Assembly (NCBI GenBank): GCA_025999455.1
Contig: AP024683.1
Location: forward strand, 2,792,451 to 2,856,450
DNA from: Geminicoccaceae bacterium
GTDB taxonomy: Bacteria > Pseudomonadota > Alphaproteobacteria > Geminicoccales > Geminicoccaceae
DNA length: 64,000 nucleotides
Direction: 5' to 3'
Positions within the stretch are counted from its first letter, which is position 1, and each line of letters opens with the position of its first letter. A program made the translations under genes and the position numbers. Below are positions 55,614-63,681 of the stretch, one piece after another. Below the pieces are notes generated by a model, which was given only the letters and a program-made list of their open reading frames with translations, made no database searches and was not told the DNA's origin.

Positions 55614-56549
55614 TCAACCGTGGAGGGAAGCCAGCCGTCGTTCGAGCCGTGCCAGGAGGAGTTCGACCTCGGCCCGGGTCTCGGCGGTGAGGCGCGGCGC
55701 CGGCGGTCGGACGGAGGGGTCGGCGAGCGCCCCGCGGCGGTGCAGGAGCCATTTGCGCACCACGAGGCCGATGCCGGGCTGCTGCTCGTAGCGGACGAGC
55801 GGCAGGTAGATGTCGAACAGATCGAACGCCGCGTCGCTCCGCCCTCCCTCGACGAGCCGGCAGACGTCGACCAACATCTCGGGAAAGGCGAAGCCGGTCA
55901 TCGCCCCGTCCGCGCCGCGCAACAGCTCGTGCGGCAGGAAGAGACCACCGTTCCCGACCAGGATGCCGAGCCGGCGCGCCCCTTCCGCTTCGAAGGCGCG
56001 GAGTGCGGTGATCTTGTCGAGCCCCGGCCAGTCCTCGTGCTTGAGCGTGACGAGGGCCGGGCAAGCTTCGCCGATGCGGCGGATCAGAGCCGCGCTCAGG
56101 GGCGGCCCACCCGAGAGCGGGAAATCTTGCAGGACCCAGGGGATTTCGCCGAGCCCGCGGTCGAGCTCGGCGCACCAAGACGAGACCGCCTCGTCGCCCC
56201 GGAGATGGCCGGGCGGGGCCACCATCACGCCCGCAGCACCCGCCTCCACGACCGCTCGAGCGAGAGCCAGGATCGAGGCGAAGCCCGGTGCGGTCGCACC
56301 CACGACGACCGGCACCCGTCCCGCGACCCGCGCGAGCACGCGGCGGGCGAAGGTGAGCTGTTCCTCGAAGGTGAGCTTCGCCGCTTCCCCCATCTGGCCC
56401 AGGATGGCGAGCCCGCTCACCCCCTTCTCGAGGTACCATTCGACGAGCCGGTCGGTGCTCGAAAGGTCGAGGGCACCCGTGGCGTCGAAGGGCGTGGCCG
56501 CGATCACGAAGACACCGCGCTCGCGGCCGGTGAGCACGGACACGGGCAT
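55614..56549 (-). CDS. DapA family lyase/aldolase (class I, Schiff-base)
   Basis: A 311-residue TIM-barrel protein of the dihydrodipicolinate synthase/N-acetylneuraminate lyase family. The Schiff-base lysine is K170 (LVTLKHEDWPG), and ILGQMGEAAKL (49-59) is the substrate-carboxylate loop. The usual YN.P tyrosine motif is replaced by LQDFP (140-144), so it is probably not a true DapA; an aldolase or lyase acting on a 2-keto acid is more likely. ATG at 56549, 12 bp after the methyltransferase stop on the same strand. Confidence 0.87.
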   Translation of the reverse strand: MPVSVLTGRERGVFVIAATPFDATGALDLSSTDRLVEWYLEKGVSGLAILGQMGEAAKLTFEEQLTFARRVLARVAGRVPVVVGATAPGFASILALARAVVEAGAAGVMVAPPGHLRGDEAVSSWCAELDRGLGEIPWVLQDFPLSGGPPLSAALIRRIGEACPALVTLKHEDWPGLDKITALRAFEAEGARRLGILVGNGGLFLPHELLRGADGAMTGFAFPEMLVDVCRLVEGGRSDAAFDLFDIYLPLVRYEQQPGIGLVVRKWLLHRRGALADPSVRPPAPRLTAETRAEVELLLARLERRLASLHG

Positions 56550-56561
56550 CTCCCCGGCGGA

Positions 56562-57359
56562 TCAGCCCTGGCCCGGGCGCGGGCGGGCCGGATCGAGCGG
56601 CAAGGGCACGACCTTGCCCCGCGCCGCCGCGTCGCGGGCCGCGCCGATCGCCGGTGCGGCGGCGACGTAGCGGCGGGCTTCGCGGCGTCGCTCGAAGACC
56701 ACGGCTCCCTGCCAGATCCGCTTCTCGGCCTCGACGATCACCACGCCCGAAAGCTCCTTCGCCAAGCGCAGCCCCAAGCGCTCGATCGGGATCGCCGCCC
56801 GCAACAGGAGGTTCGAGCGCGTGGGCCAGAGATAGAGCGCCCGCTCCTCGCCGACCGGGTGGAAGAGCCGCCGGGCCAGGAGCTTGGCGAGCCTCGCCCC
56901 GGAATAGGGCTCGCCGTGGCCGAACGGGGTCCGTTCGGAAAGACACCAAGCGCCGTGCCGGTTCGGCACGACGGCGAGGAGCCGCCCGCCGTCCACGAGC
57001 ACGCGCCAGATCTCGCGCAACAGCCCCTCGACCCGCTCGCTGTGTTCGAGGGCGTGGACGAGGAGCACCCGATCGACACTGCCGTCCGCCAAGGGCAGCT
57101 CCTCCTCGCGCACCAGCGCGGTCCGCGAGCGGTCTTCGCTCGGCCAGGCACGGGCGCCTTGCGAAGCCGGCATGAAGGCGAGACAGCGCTCCGCCTCCTC
57201 GAAAAGGGGCAGATAGGGTGCGGCGTAGCCGAGACCCACGACCCGTTGGCCGCGCACGTCGGGCCAGAGCGCGCGCAGCCGGGCGGCGATCAGCCGCCGC
57301 GCGAGCTGCCCCTCGCGCCCCTGATAGAACGCCACGAGCTCGTCGACTTCGGGCCGCAT
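56562..57359 (-). CDS. Class I SAM-dependent methyltransferase domain protein
   Basis: A 265-residue protein with the SAM-binding motif I region RVVGLGYAAPYL (39-50) and VDRVLLVHALEHSERVEGLLREIWRVL, the motif typical of UbiE-like methyltransferases. The end is basic and Pro-rich. In many alphaproteobacteria this gene is divergent from gloB, as here, but usually much closer. ATG at 57359. The substrate is unknown. Confidence 0.86.
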   Translation of the reverse strand: MRPEVDELVAFYQGREGQLARRLIAARLRALWPDVRGQRVVGLGYAAPYLPLFEEAERCLAFMPASQGARAWPSEDRSRTALVREEELPLADGSVDRVLLVHALEHSERVEGLLREIWRVLVDGGRLLAVVPNRHGAWCLSERTPFGHGEPYSGARLAKLLARRLFHPVGEERALYLWPTRSNLLLRAAIPIERLGLRLAKELSGVVIVEAEKRIWQGAVVFERRREARRYVAAAPAIGAARDAAARGKVVPLPLDPARPRPGQG

Positions 57360-58863
57360 GACGCCTCCACCGCCAAAGCTCCCCGAGCATAGCGCGCCCG
57401 AGCGCCGGATGCACGCCGTCCACGCCGGAACCGCGCCATTCCATGCCCGTGAACGACAGGGGATCGATCATCCGCCCTGCCCGCGCGGGAACCATGTCCG
57501 ACCCCGTGCCAAGTGCCCGATGATCGACGCCGTCCGCCCTGCGCCCGCGAGAACGAGCCCTCCGCGCTCCACCCTCGGCAAGCGCCGTATCACGGCTCGA
57601 CGCCGGAGCGTTCCGAGCCCTCGGAGCCCGAACTCGAACGGGGACGCGCCCGACCGGCCGGGCCTTCCCCCGAGAACCGCCGCGAGCCCCGCGCGTCCGC
57701 GCCGAGCCCCCCTCGGGCGATCCGCCGACCCGGAAAATACACGGTAGCGAACTCCCACCCGGCGCGGAAGGAGGGCGGGCGCCACACACCTCATCGGGCC
57801 GGCGCCGGCCGCGAGGGAGGAGAGCAAGCGTCGGGTGACCGCGCAGCCAGGTAGACCGGTCCGCCGGACGAGCCCCGTGGGTCGCGTCCGAAGCGACCTG
57901 GCAGGTGCCGACACCAGGTCCGCGAGGAGGAGGGTTGTGGCCACCGAAACGTTCCCGGAGGCGGTCGCGATACCGAACACGGCCGGAATTCGGATGCGCG
58001 CCTTTGGATCGGCCCGGAAACGGCGCCCGTGGATGCGCTGCGGGTTCGAGCGGGGCTCCCCCGTGCTCGCCGTCTGCCGGGATCGGATCCTCGGCACGGT
58101 CCGCCGGTGTATCGAGCCCGCAAGTGAAGGCACCAGTCGGGGTCACCCGGCCGTCGCGCCCGCCGGGCTCGCGTCGGACGACGAGGCCCGCGCCAACCTC
58201 TGCGAGGCGGGCCTTTCGGGGCGTCGGGCGCGCGGGGGCCGGACGGTCGAAATCGTCCTCCTCCCGTTCGAGCCAGACACCGGTCGCGTACGTTCGGAGC
58301 GCGGAAGACCCGGGAGGTCGATCCAGCCGCCCCCCATCGCCCGAAAGCACGTGTTCCGTCGGGACCCCGCCGTCGAGCTCGCCCCCTGTCGGTCGATCCG
58401 AATGCTCCCTTCCGCGCCCTTTCGGCAATGCCGAGTCGGCCGCCGAGCGGATCGGGCGCGGCCCGTCCGATACGGAACGCAGCGGGCGCGCTTCGTCGTC
58501 GTGACCCCTTCGGGCCGGGCCGGGGCCCTGGCGCGTCGCGAGGGCTCGGAACGCGTCGCGTCCGGCCAGCCAGCTCGGCCCGTGCGTGCCGCCCGGAGTG
58601 CTGCGGTGCATCCGCAGATCCGCCCCACCATCGCACGGAGCGCTGCCGATGCCGGCACCGCTTCCGCACTTTCGGGGCGGAGCAGGGTCGAGCGCCGGCT
58701 GCACAGCGTCCCTCTTGCCGGTAGCGGAGGCGTGCCGCCGTGTTTCGTCGTCGCGACCGCTCGGTGCCGAGCCGACGAGGAAATCCGTCGCGAGATCCTG
58801 GAGCCCCGGTCCCACGGGCGCTAGATCGACGCCGTCCGAGCCACCCGCAGACGAGGGCCGCGT
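57360..58863. other. Gene-free spacer of 1.5 kb between methyltransferase and gloB
   Basis: This divergent interval is far longer than needed for two promoters. Long frames in several phases encode Arg/Pro/Gly-rich peptides with no ribosome site, domain or codon bias. A 15-bp perfect direct repeat GATCGACGCCGTCCG lies near both ends (57522-57536 and 58824-58838), the second 25 bp before gloB. No tRNA, riboswitch or transposase was seen. Confidence 0.65.
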
Positions 58864-59637
58864 ATGGGCGTGACCGTCGAGATCCTGCCGCTCCTCACCG
58901 ACAACTACGCGTACCTCGTCACCGACGCCGAGAGCGGTGCGGTCGCGGTCGTCGACCCGGGTGAAGCCGGGCCGGTCCTCGCCCGCGTGCGGGAACGCGG
59001 CGGCCGACTCGACTGGATCCTCTTGACCCACCATCACGGCGACCACGTGGCCGGTGTGGGCGAGCTCGTCGCGGCCACCGGCGCGCGCGTGGCCGGCCCG
59101 GCGGCCGACGCCCGGCGGCTCCCGCCGCTCGATCGGGCGCTCGCCGAGGGCGAGGTGTTCGAGCTCGGCCGCGCCGCGGCGCGGGTGATCGCGACACCGG
59201 GCCACACCGCGGGCCACCTCTGCTATCTCTTCGAAGCTTCGGGTGATCTCTTCTGCGCCGATACCCTCTTCGTCATGGGTTGTGGCCGGCTGTTCGAGGG
59301 CGATGCCGCGACGATGTGGGCCTCGCTCTCGAAGCTGTCCCGCCTCCCGCCCGAGACGAAGGTCTGGTGCGGCCACGAATACACGCTCGCCAATGCGCGC
59401 TTCGCCCTCTGGGTGACACCCGACGATCCGGCGGTCCGAGAACGGGCCCGCGAGGTCGAGCGGCTGCGATCGGAGGAGCGGCCGACCGTGCCCTCGACGA
59501 TCGGGGTCGAGCGCGCCACCAACCCGTTCCTGCGCCCCTTCGATCCGGCGATCCGCCGCCGGCTCGGGCTCGAGGGGGCGAGCGACGCCGAGGTCTTCGG
59601 CGCGCTGCGCCGTGCCAAGGACGGCTTCAAGGGCTGA
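58864..59637 (+). CDS. gloB: Hydroxyacylglutathione hydrolase (glyoxalase II) GloB
   Basis: A 257-residue metallo-beta-lactamase-fold hydrolase that converts S-lactoylglutathione to lactate and glutathione. The metal site is THHHGDH (55-61), with GHTAGHLCYLF near 117 and the second-shell ADTLFVMGCGRLFEG. CGHEYT near 172 and the C-terminal NPFLRPFDPAIR match GloB. ATG at 58864 has GAGGG upstream. It completes methylglyoxal detoxification; the glyoxalase I gene is not here. Confidence 0.95.
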   Translation: MGVTVEILPLLTDNYAYLVTDAESGAVAVVDPGEAGPVLARVRERGGRLDWILLTHHHGDHVAGVGELVAATGARVAGPAADARRLPPLDRALAEGEVFELGRAAARVIATPGHTAGHLCYLFEASGDLFCADTLFVMGCGRLFEGDAATMWASLSKLSRLPPETKVWCGHEYTLANARFALWVTPDDPAVRERAREVERLRSEERPTVPSTIGVERATNPFLRPFDPAIRRRLGLEGASDAEVFGALRRAKDGFKG

Positions 59638-59921
59638 GCCGCCGCCCGTTCCCGGCGTCCCGACGTCGCGGCCGGCGAGCGACCGGACGAAGGCGGCGCA
59701 GCGGCGAGCGAGCCGGGCGAGGCCCTCCAGCCCACGCCGTAACCATCGTCCCACCCGTTCGAGCCGGTCGTGCAACGCCCCGCTCCCGCCGTGTTCGGGT
59801 GCGGAGCCTAGCGGTCGAGGGTTAACGGAACGTTACCCGGTGAGCGGAAGCCGCGACCGCGTAGGAACGCGGACGGGGCTTTCGGAAAACCGCGGGGTCG
59901 TCGGCCCGAAGCGCCCGCCCC
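59638..59921. other. Convergent intergenic region with hairpin
   Basis: 284 bp lie between gloB and livF2. GGGTTAACGGAACGTTACCC (59819-59838) has perfect arms TAACG/CGTTA around GAA and G/C flanks; it can form a hairpin acting on both strands or be a protein site. The rest shows nothing recognisable. Confidence 0.5.
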
Positions 59922-60638
59922 TCAAAGCCCGATATAGGCCTTCTTGATCTCCTCCGAGGCGAGCATGGCCGCGGCCGGGCCCTCGCCGCGGATCCGACCC
60001 GCTTCCAAAAGATAGGCACGGTCGACGATCCGCAGCACCTGTTGGACGTTCTGCTCGACGATCAGGACCGTGAGCCCGGAGCGGGCGATCCGCCGGACGA
60101 GCTCGAAGACCTGCTGGACCACGACCGGCGCGAGCCCGGCCGAGGGCTCGTCGAGCAGGAGGAGCCGCGGTGCCGACATGAGCCCGCGACCGATCGCGCA
60201 CATCTGCTGCTCACCGCCCGAGAGCGTGCCGGCGAGCTGGCCGCGCCGCTCCTTGAGCCGCGGGAAGAGCGCGTAGACCTCCTCGAGCCGCTCGGAAAAG
60301 CGCGCCCGCGCCTTGGGCGTGAAGGCGCCCATCCGGAGATTCTCTTCGACCGTGAGGCGCGGGAAGAGCCGCCGGTTCTCGGGCACGTGCGCCACCCCGA
60401 GCTCGACGATCCGGTGCGGCTCGACCTCCGCGAGATCGCGCCCGTCGAGCCGGATCCGCCCGGCGCGCGTCGGCACGAGCTTCGAGATGACGCGCAAGAG
60501 CGTCGTCTTGCCCGCCCCGTTGGGCCCGATCACCGCCACCGCCTCGCCCGGCTCGACCCGCAGCGACACGCCGAAGAGCGCGGTGAAACCGCCGTAGCCC
60601 GCAACGACGCCCTCGAGCTCGAGCAAAGGCTCAGGCAC
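59922..60638 (-). CDS. livF: Branched-chain-type ABC transporter ATPase LivF (second set)
   Basis: A 238-residue ATPase: Walker A GPNGAGKTT (38-46), signature LSGGEQQM, Walker B LLLLDEPSAGL and C-terminal KKAYIGL. GTG at 60638 overlaps the end of the LivG gene by 8 bp. It belongs with the downstream ATPase and the binding protein; no permease gene follows at its 3' side. Confidence 0.93.
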   Translation of the reverse strand: MPEPLLELEGVVAGYGGFTALFGVSLRVEPGEAVAVIGPNGAGKTTLLRVISKLVPTRAGRIRLDGRDLAEVEPHRIVELGVAHVPENRRLFPRLTVEENLRMGAFTPKARARFSERLEEVYALFPRLKERRGQLAGTLSGGEQQMCAIGRGLMSAPRLLLLDEPSAGLAPVVVQQVFELVRRIARSGLTVLIVEQNVQQVLRIVDRAYLLEAGRIRGEGPAAAMLASEEIKKAYIGL

Positions 60639-61386
60639 GGCGCGCCACCCGCTCCTGCACGGCCGTCGCCTCGCTGCCGAGATAGACCTCGATCACCTTC
60701 GGGTCGTGGGCGACCTCGGCGGGCAGCCCTTCGGCGATCTTCTCGCCGTGGTCGAGGACGATGCAGCGGTCGACCACGCGCATGAGCACGCCCATGATGT
60801 GCTCGACCCAGACGATCGTGATCCCCTTCTCGCGGCGGATCCGCTCGAGCGTGTCGGCGGCCTGCTCGATCTCCGCCTCGTCGAGCCCGCCGAGCGATTC
60901 GTCGGCGAGCAGCAGGCGCGGCCGGGTGGCGAGGGCTCGGGCGAGCTCGAGCTTCTTGAGGCCCGCCGCCCCCAGTTGATCGACCGAGGCGTCGCGGTCG
61001 GTCGGCAGCCGGACGAGCTCGAGCGCTTCGAGCGCCCGGGCCTCGGCCGTGCGCCGGTCGAGCCGCTCGGCGTGCCCGAACCAGGCCGCGACGAGCACGT
61101 TCTCGAAGATCGAGAGCTTCTTGAAGGGCCGCGGGATCTGGAAGGTCCGGGCGATCCCCTTGTGGCAGATCGCGACCGGCGAGAGCCCGGCGATCTCCTC
61201 GCCCAGGAAGCGGATCGAGCCCGAGGTGGGCGCGAGCATGCCGGCGATGCAGTTGAAGGTCGTGCTCTTGCCCGAGCCGTTGGGCCCGATCAGCCCCAGG
61301 ATCTCGCCTTCCGCGACGTCGAAATCGACCTCGCGGACCGCCGTGAACCCGCCGAACCGCTTGGTGAGCCCGCGGACCTGCAGCAC
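60631..61386 (-). CDS. livG: Branched-chain-type ABC transporter ATPase LivG (second set)
   Basis: A 251-residue ATPase: Walker A GPNGSGKST (34-42), the alternative signature LGAAGLKKLELARAL, Walker B LLLADESLGGLD and the terminal VIEVYLG. The aspartate-glutamate-serine triad in ADES is slightly unusual compared with DEP. GTG at 61386 lies 7 bp after the binding-protein stop, so the two are coupled. Confidence 0.92.
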   Translation of the reverse strand: MLQVRGLTKRFGGFTAVREVDFDVAEGEILGLIGPNGSGKSTTFNCIAGMLAPTSGSIRFLGEEIAGLSPVAICHKGIARTFQIPRPFKKLSIFENVLVAAWFGHAERLDRRTAEARALEALELVRLPTDRDASVDQLGAAGLKKLELARALATRPRLLLADESLGGLDEAEIEQAADTLERIRREKGITIVWVEHIMGVLMRVVDRCIVLDHGEKIAEGLPAEVAHDPKVIEVYLGSEATAVQERVARRA

Positions 61387-61393
61387 ACCGGCC

Positions 61394-62695
61394 TCAAGGC
61401 GCGTAAGCGTGGCCCTTGGGGAAGGGCAGCACCGGGTCGACCGTGGCGATCGACTTGGGCCAGGCGATCTTGGTCTTGCCGTCGATGTACTGCATGACGA
61501 CGGGCGAACTCCGGAGGTTCTGCCCCGACATCGGGTGCCCCGGCGGGGCGAACTTGACGCCGTAGCCCTGCATCGTGCCGCCCTCGGGGATGTCGATCTC
61601 GAGCGCCGCCTTGCGGAGGGCCTCGGGGTCGAAGCCGCCGTGCTTCTCGATCGCCCGCGGCAGCACGTGCTCGAGGAAGATCCAGGTGTTGTTCCAGCCC
61701 ATGCTGGTGTGCGGCGGCAATTCGCCCGGCCCCTTCACCGCCTGGTAGCGCTTGATCATCTCCTGGATGAGATCCCCCAGCCCCGGCGCCAAGGTCTTGG
61801 GGTCGAGCAGTTGCGCCGCGACCGGGTCGACGTTGAAGAAGTAGTTGACGTCGTCCTTGAAGGTCTCGCGCAGCTTGTCGATCTGGCCGTAGCCGGCGCC
61901 GTGGCCGATCAGCCCCTTGAACTTGAGCCCCTGCTCCTTGGCCTGGCGCAAGAAGAGGGTGATGTCGGGATTGTAGCCCGTGTGCAGGATGACGTCGGGC
62001 CGCGCCCGGCGCAGCTTCGTCACGAGCGAGGAGAGGTCGGGTGCCGAGGCCGCGTACCCCTCCTTCAAGACGATCTGCATGCCGAGCTTCTTGCAGGTCT
62101 CCTCGTTGCCGGCCGCGACCCCGGCGCCGTAGGGCCCGTCCTCGTAGATGATCGCGACCTTGAGGTCCTTGGGCTCGAGGCCGAGCTTCTCGCGCGAGCG
62201 TTCGCCCAGGAACGTGCAGGAAGCGGCGCCGAACTGGTCGGTGTGGACCTGCGGCCGGAACACGTATTCGAGCCCCTTGTCCTTGAAGACGGCCGAGGCG
62301 GTGCACACCGTCGCCCACATGAACTTCTTCGCGGCGTTGACCTTCTGGGCCATCGGCACGCAGTGCGCGCTCGAATAGACGCCGAGGATCAGATCGACCT
62401 TCTCCTGGTTCAAGAGCCGCTCGGCTTCGGCGATCGCGACCTCGGCCTTGGACTGCGCGTCGGCGTAGATCGCGTTGATCTTGTAACCTTTGACCCCGCC
62501 CCGCTCGTTGTAATAGTCGATGAGCGTCCGCGTGCCGATCTGCGCGGCTTCCGATCCACCCGCGGCGAAGGGGCCGGTGACGTCGTAGATCACGCCGATC
62601 TTGATTTCTTTCTGCTGCGCCGCGGCGTCCCCGCCGATCACCGCCAACGCGATCGCCGCCGCACCCGAGAGCCACGCCCGCCGCGCCGTCCGCAT
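61394..62695 (-). CDS. Periplasmic binding protein, HAAT family (second Liv set)
   Basis: A 433-residue binding protein of the branched-chain/amide family, with a signal peptide (about 1-26, ending GDAAAQ) and the mature start EIKIGVIYDVTGPFAAGGSEAAQIG. It is longer than typical LivK, as in the larger class that binds aromatic or other carboxylates. ATG at 62695. It is followed by LivG and LivF but no LivH or LivM. The ligand is unknown; the aspartate dehydrogenase gene upstream on the same strand may hint at amino acids. Confidence 0.9.
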   Translation of the reverse strand: MRTARRAWLSGAAAIALAVIGGDAAAQQKEIKIGVIYDVTGPFAAGGSEAAQIGTRTLIDYYNERGGVKGYKINAIYADAQSKAEVAIAEAERLLNQEKVDLILGVYSSAHCVPMAQKVNAAKKFMWATVCTASAVFKDKGLEYVFRPQVHTDQFGAASCTFLGERSREKLGLEPKDLKVAIIYEDGPYGAGVAAGNEETCKKLGMQIVLKEGYAASAPDLSSLVTKLRRARPDVILHTGYNPDITLFLRQAKEQGLKFKGLIGHGAGYGQIDKLRETFKDDVNYFFNVDPVAAQLLDPKTLAPGLGDLIQEMIKRYQAVKGPGELPPHTSMGWNNTWIFLEHVLPRAIEKHGGFDPEALRKAALEIDIPEGGTMQGYGVKFAPPGHPMSGQNLRSSPVVMQYIDGKTKIAWPKSIATVDPVLPFPKGHAYAP

Positions 62696-62777
62696 GACCC
62701 ACCTCCCCTGTTCCTGCGCGCGGGACTGTCCGGGCCGCTCCGCCCCCTGTCAAGGCCGGGAGCCGCCGGCCGCCGCG

Positions 62778-63566
62778 TCAGACCCCGACGAGGACGGGTG
62801 AGGCGAGCCGGCGCAGGCTCGCGGTCACGGCCATCGCCACGAGGACACCGGTCTTGGGGTTGGCCGCGGTCGGCCGGATCGTCTCGCGGAAGGCGAAGCT
62901 GCCGAAGGCCCCGCGCGCCTCGATCTCGACGAGATGCTCGCGGATCGTGGGATCGGCCAGGATCACGAGTTCGGTCGCATCGAGCCCGGCACCGGCCAGT
63001 GCCGCGGCGGCGGCGATGTTGACGTTCTGCGGATAGAGCCTCGCCCCTTCCCGGACCGGCCCGCGGAAGAGCACGGTGGGCGCCTCGAGCCGGGCGAGAT
63101 CGACGAGCCGCTCCCCCGGCGTCCCCCACCAGGCCGAGGGATCCTTGCGCACCGTGACGGTCACGGCCTCGAGCCCACCGACCGCGGCGCCGGCCAGGAT
63201 GTCGAGGGCCCCGATGCCGGCCGAGAGGATCCGCAGCCGCCGACCGCTGCGCCGGGCCGCCTCCTCGAGGGCCCCGCGCAGAGCGTCGTCCACGAGCGCG
63301 CCGACCGACGTCAGGAGGAGATCCGCGCCGGCCTCGAGGCAGGCGAGCCCGTGCGCGCGCACCGCTTCGTGCCCGGCCACTTCCAGGACCGCTTCGGGGC
63401 GCGCGGCGAGGAACGCCCTCCGGTCGGTCGTGACGAGCGGCTCTTCGGGCCGCGGTGTCCGGGTCAAGATGGCGACGAGCTCGAGCCCGGACCCGAGCTC
63501 ACCCGCCCGGGCGCGGGCCAGCACCTCGGCCCCGATCGCCCCGAGCCCGATCATCCCGACCCGCAT
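62778..63566 (-). CDS. nadX: L-aspartate dehydrogenase
   Basis: A 262-residue NAD(P)-dependent dehydrogenase that oxidises L-aspartate to iminoaspartate/oxaloacetate. Features are the N-terminal Rossmann motif GLGAIG (7-12), the family segment TVRKDPSAWWGTPGE (about 147-161), and YPQNVNIAAAAALAGAGLD with the conserved NVN. ATG at 63566 has GGGGAGGAG upstream; the extension to 63605 is unsupported. It may feed NAD synthesis or act catabolically; context with a Liv importer leaves both open. Confidence 0.9.
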   Translation of the reverse strand: MRVGMIGLGAIGAEVLARARAGELGSGLELVAILTRTPRPEEPLVTTDRRAFLAARPEAVLEVAGHEAVRAHGLACLEAGADLLLTSVGALVDDALRGALEEAARRSGRRLRILSAGIGALDILAGAAVGGLEAVTVTVRKDPSAWWGTPGERLVDLARLEAPTVLFRGPVREGARLYPQNVNIAAAAALAGAGLDATELVILADPTIREHLVEIEARGAFGSFAFRETIRPTAANPKTGVLVAMAVTASLRRLASPVLVGV

Positions 63567-63681
63567 GCCCGCTCCTCCCCGAGCCTCGGCCGGCCCCGCC
63601 GCCACGGCCGAACGATCGAGCCTTGGCCGGGTTTCCGGGCGCGGCGATGATGAGGGCGCTTCGGTGAGCAGGAGAAGAGCG

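Noticed and set aside
58786-58808. Similarity of the gloB-side spacer to the 215-bp repeat (CTGGAGCCCC block)
   Set aside because: About 19 of 22 bases agree with the block at 31855-31876, but in DNA this GC-rich a match of that size is expected by chance.
57835-58824. A 329-residue plus-strand frame in the spacer before gloB
   Set aside because: Arg/Ser/Pro rich, no ribosome site, no recognisable motif, and overlapping frames of similar length on both strands; coding bias is absent.
55039-59775. A 1578-residue open frame on the minus strand
   Set aside because: It spans the DapA-family, methyltransferase and gloB genes out of frame, and its composition is Arg/Pro/Gly rich with no domain. 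It is an artefact of high GC content, where stops are rare.
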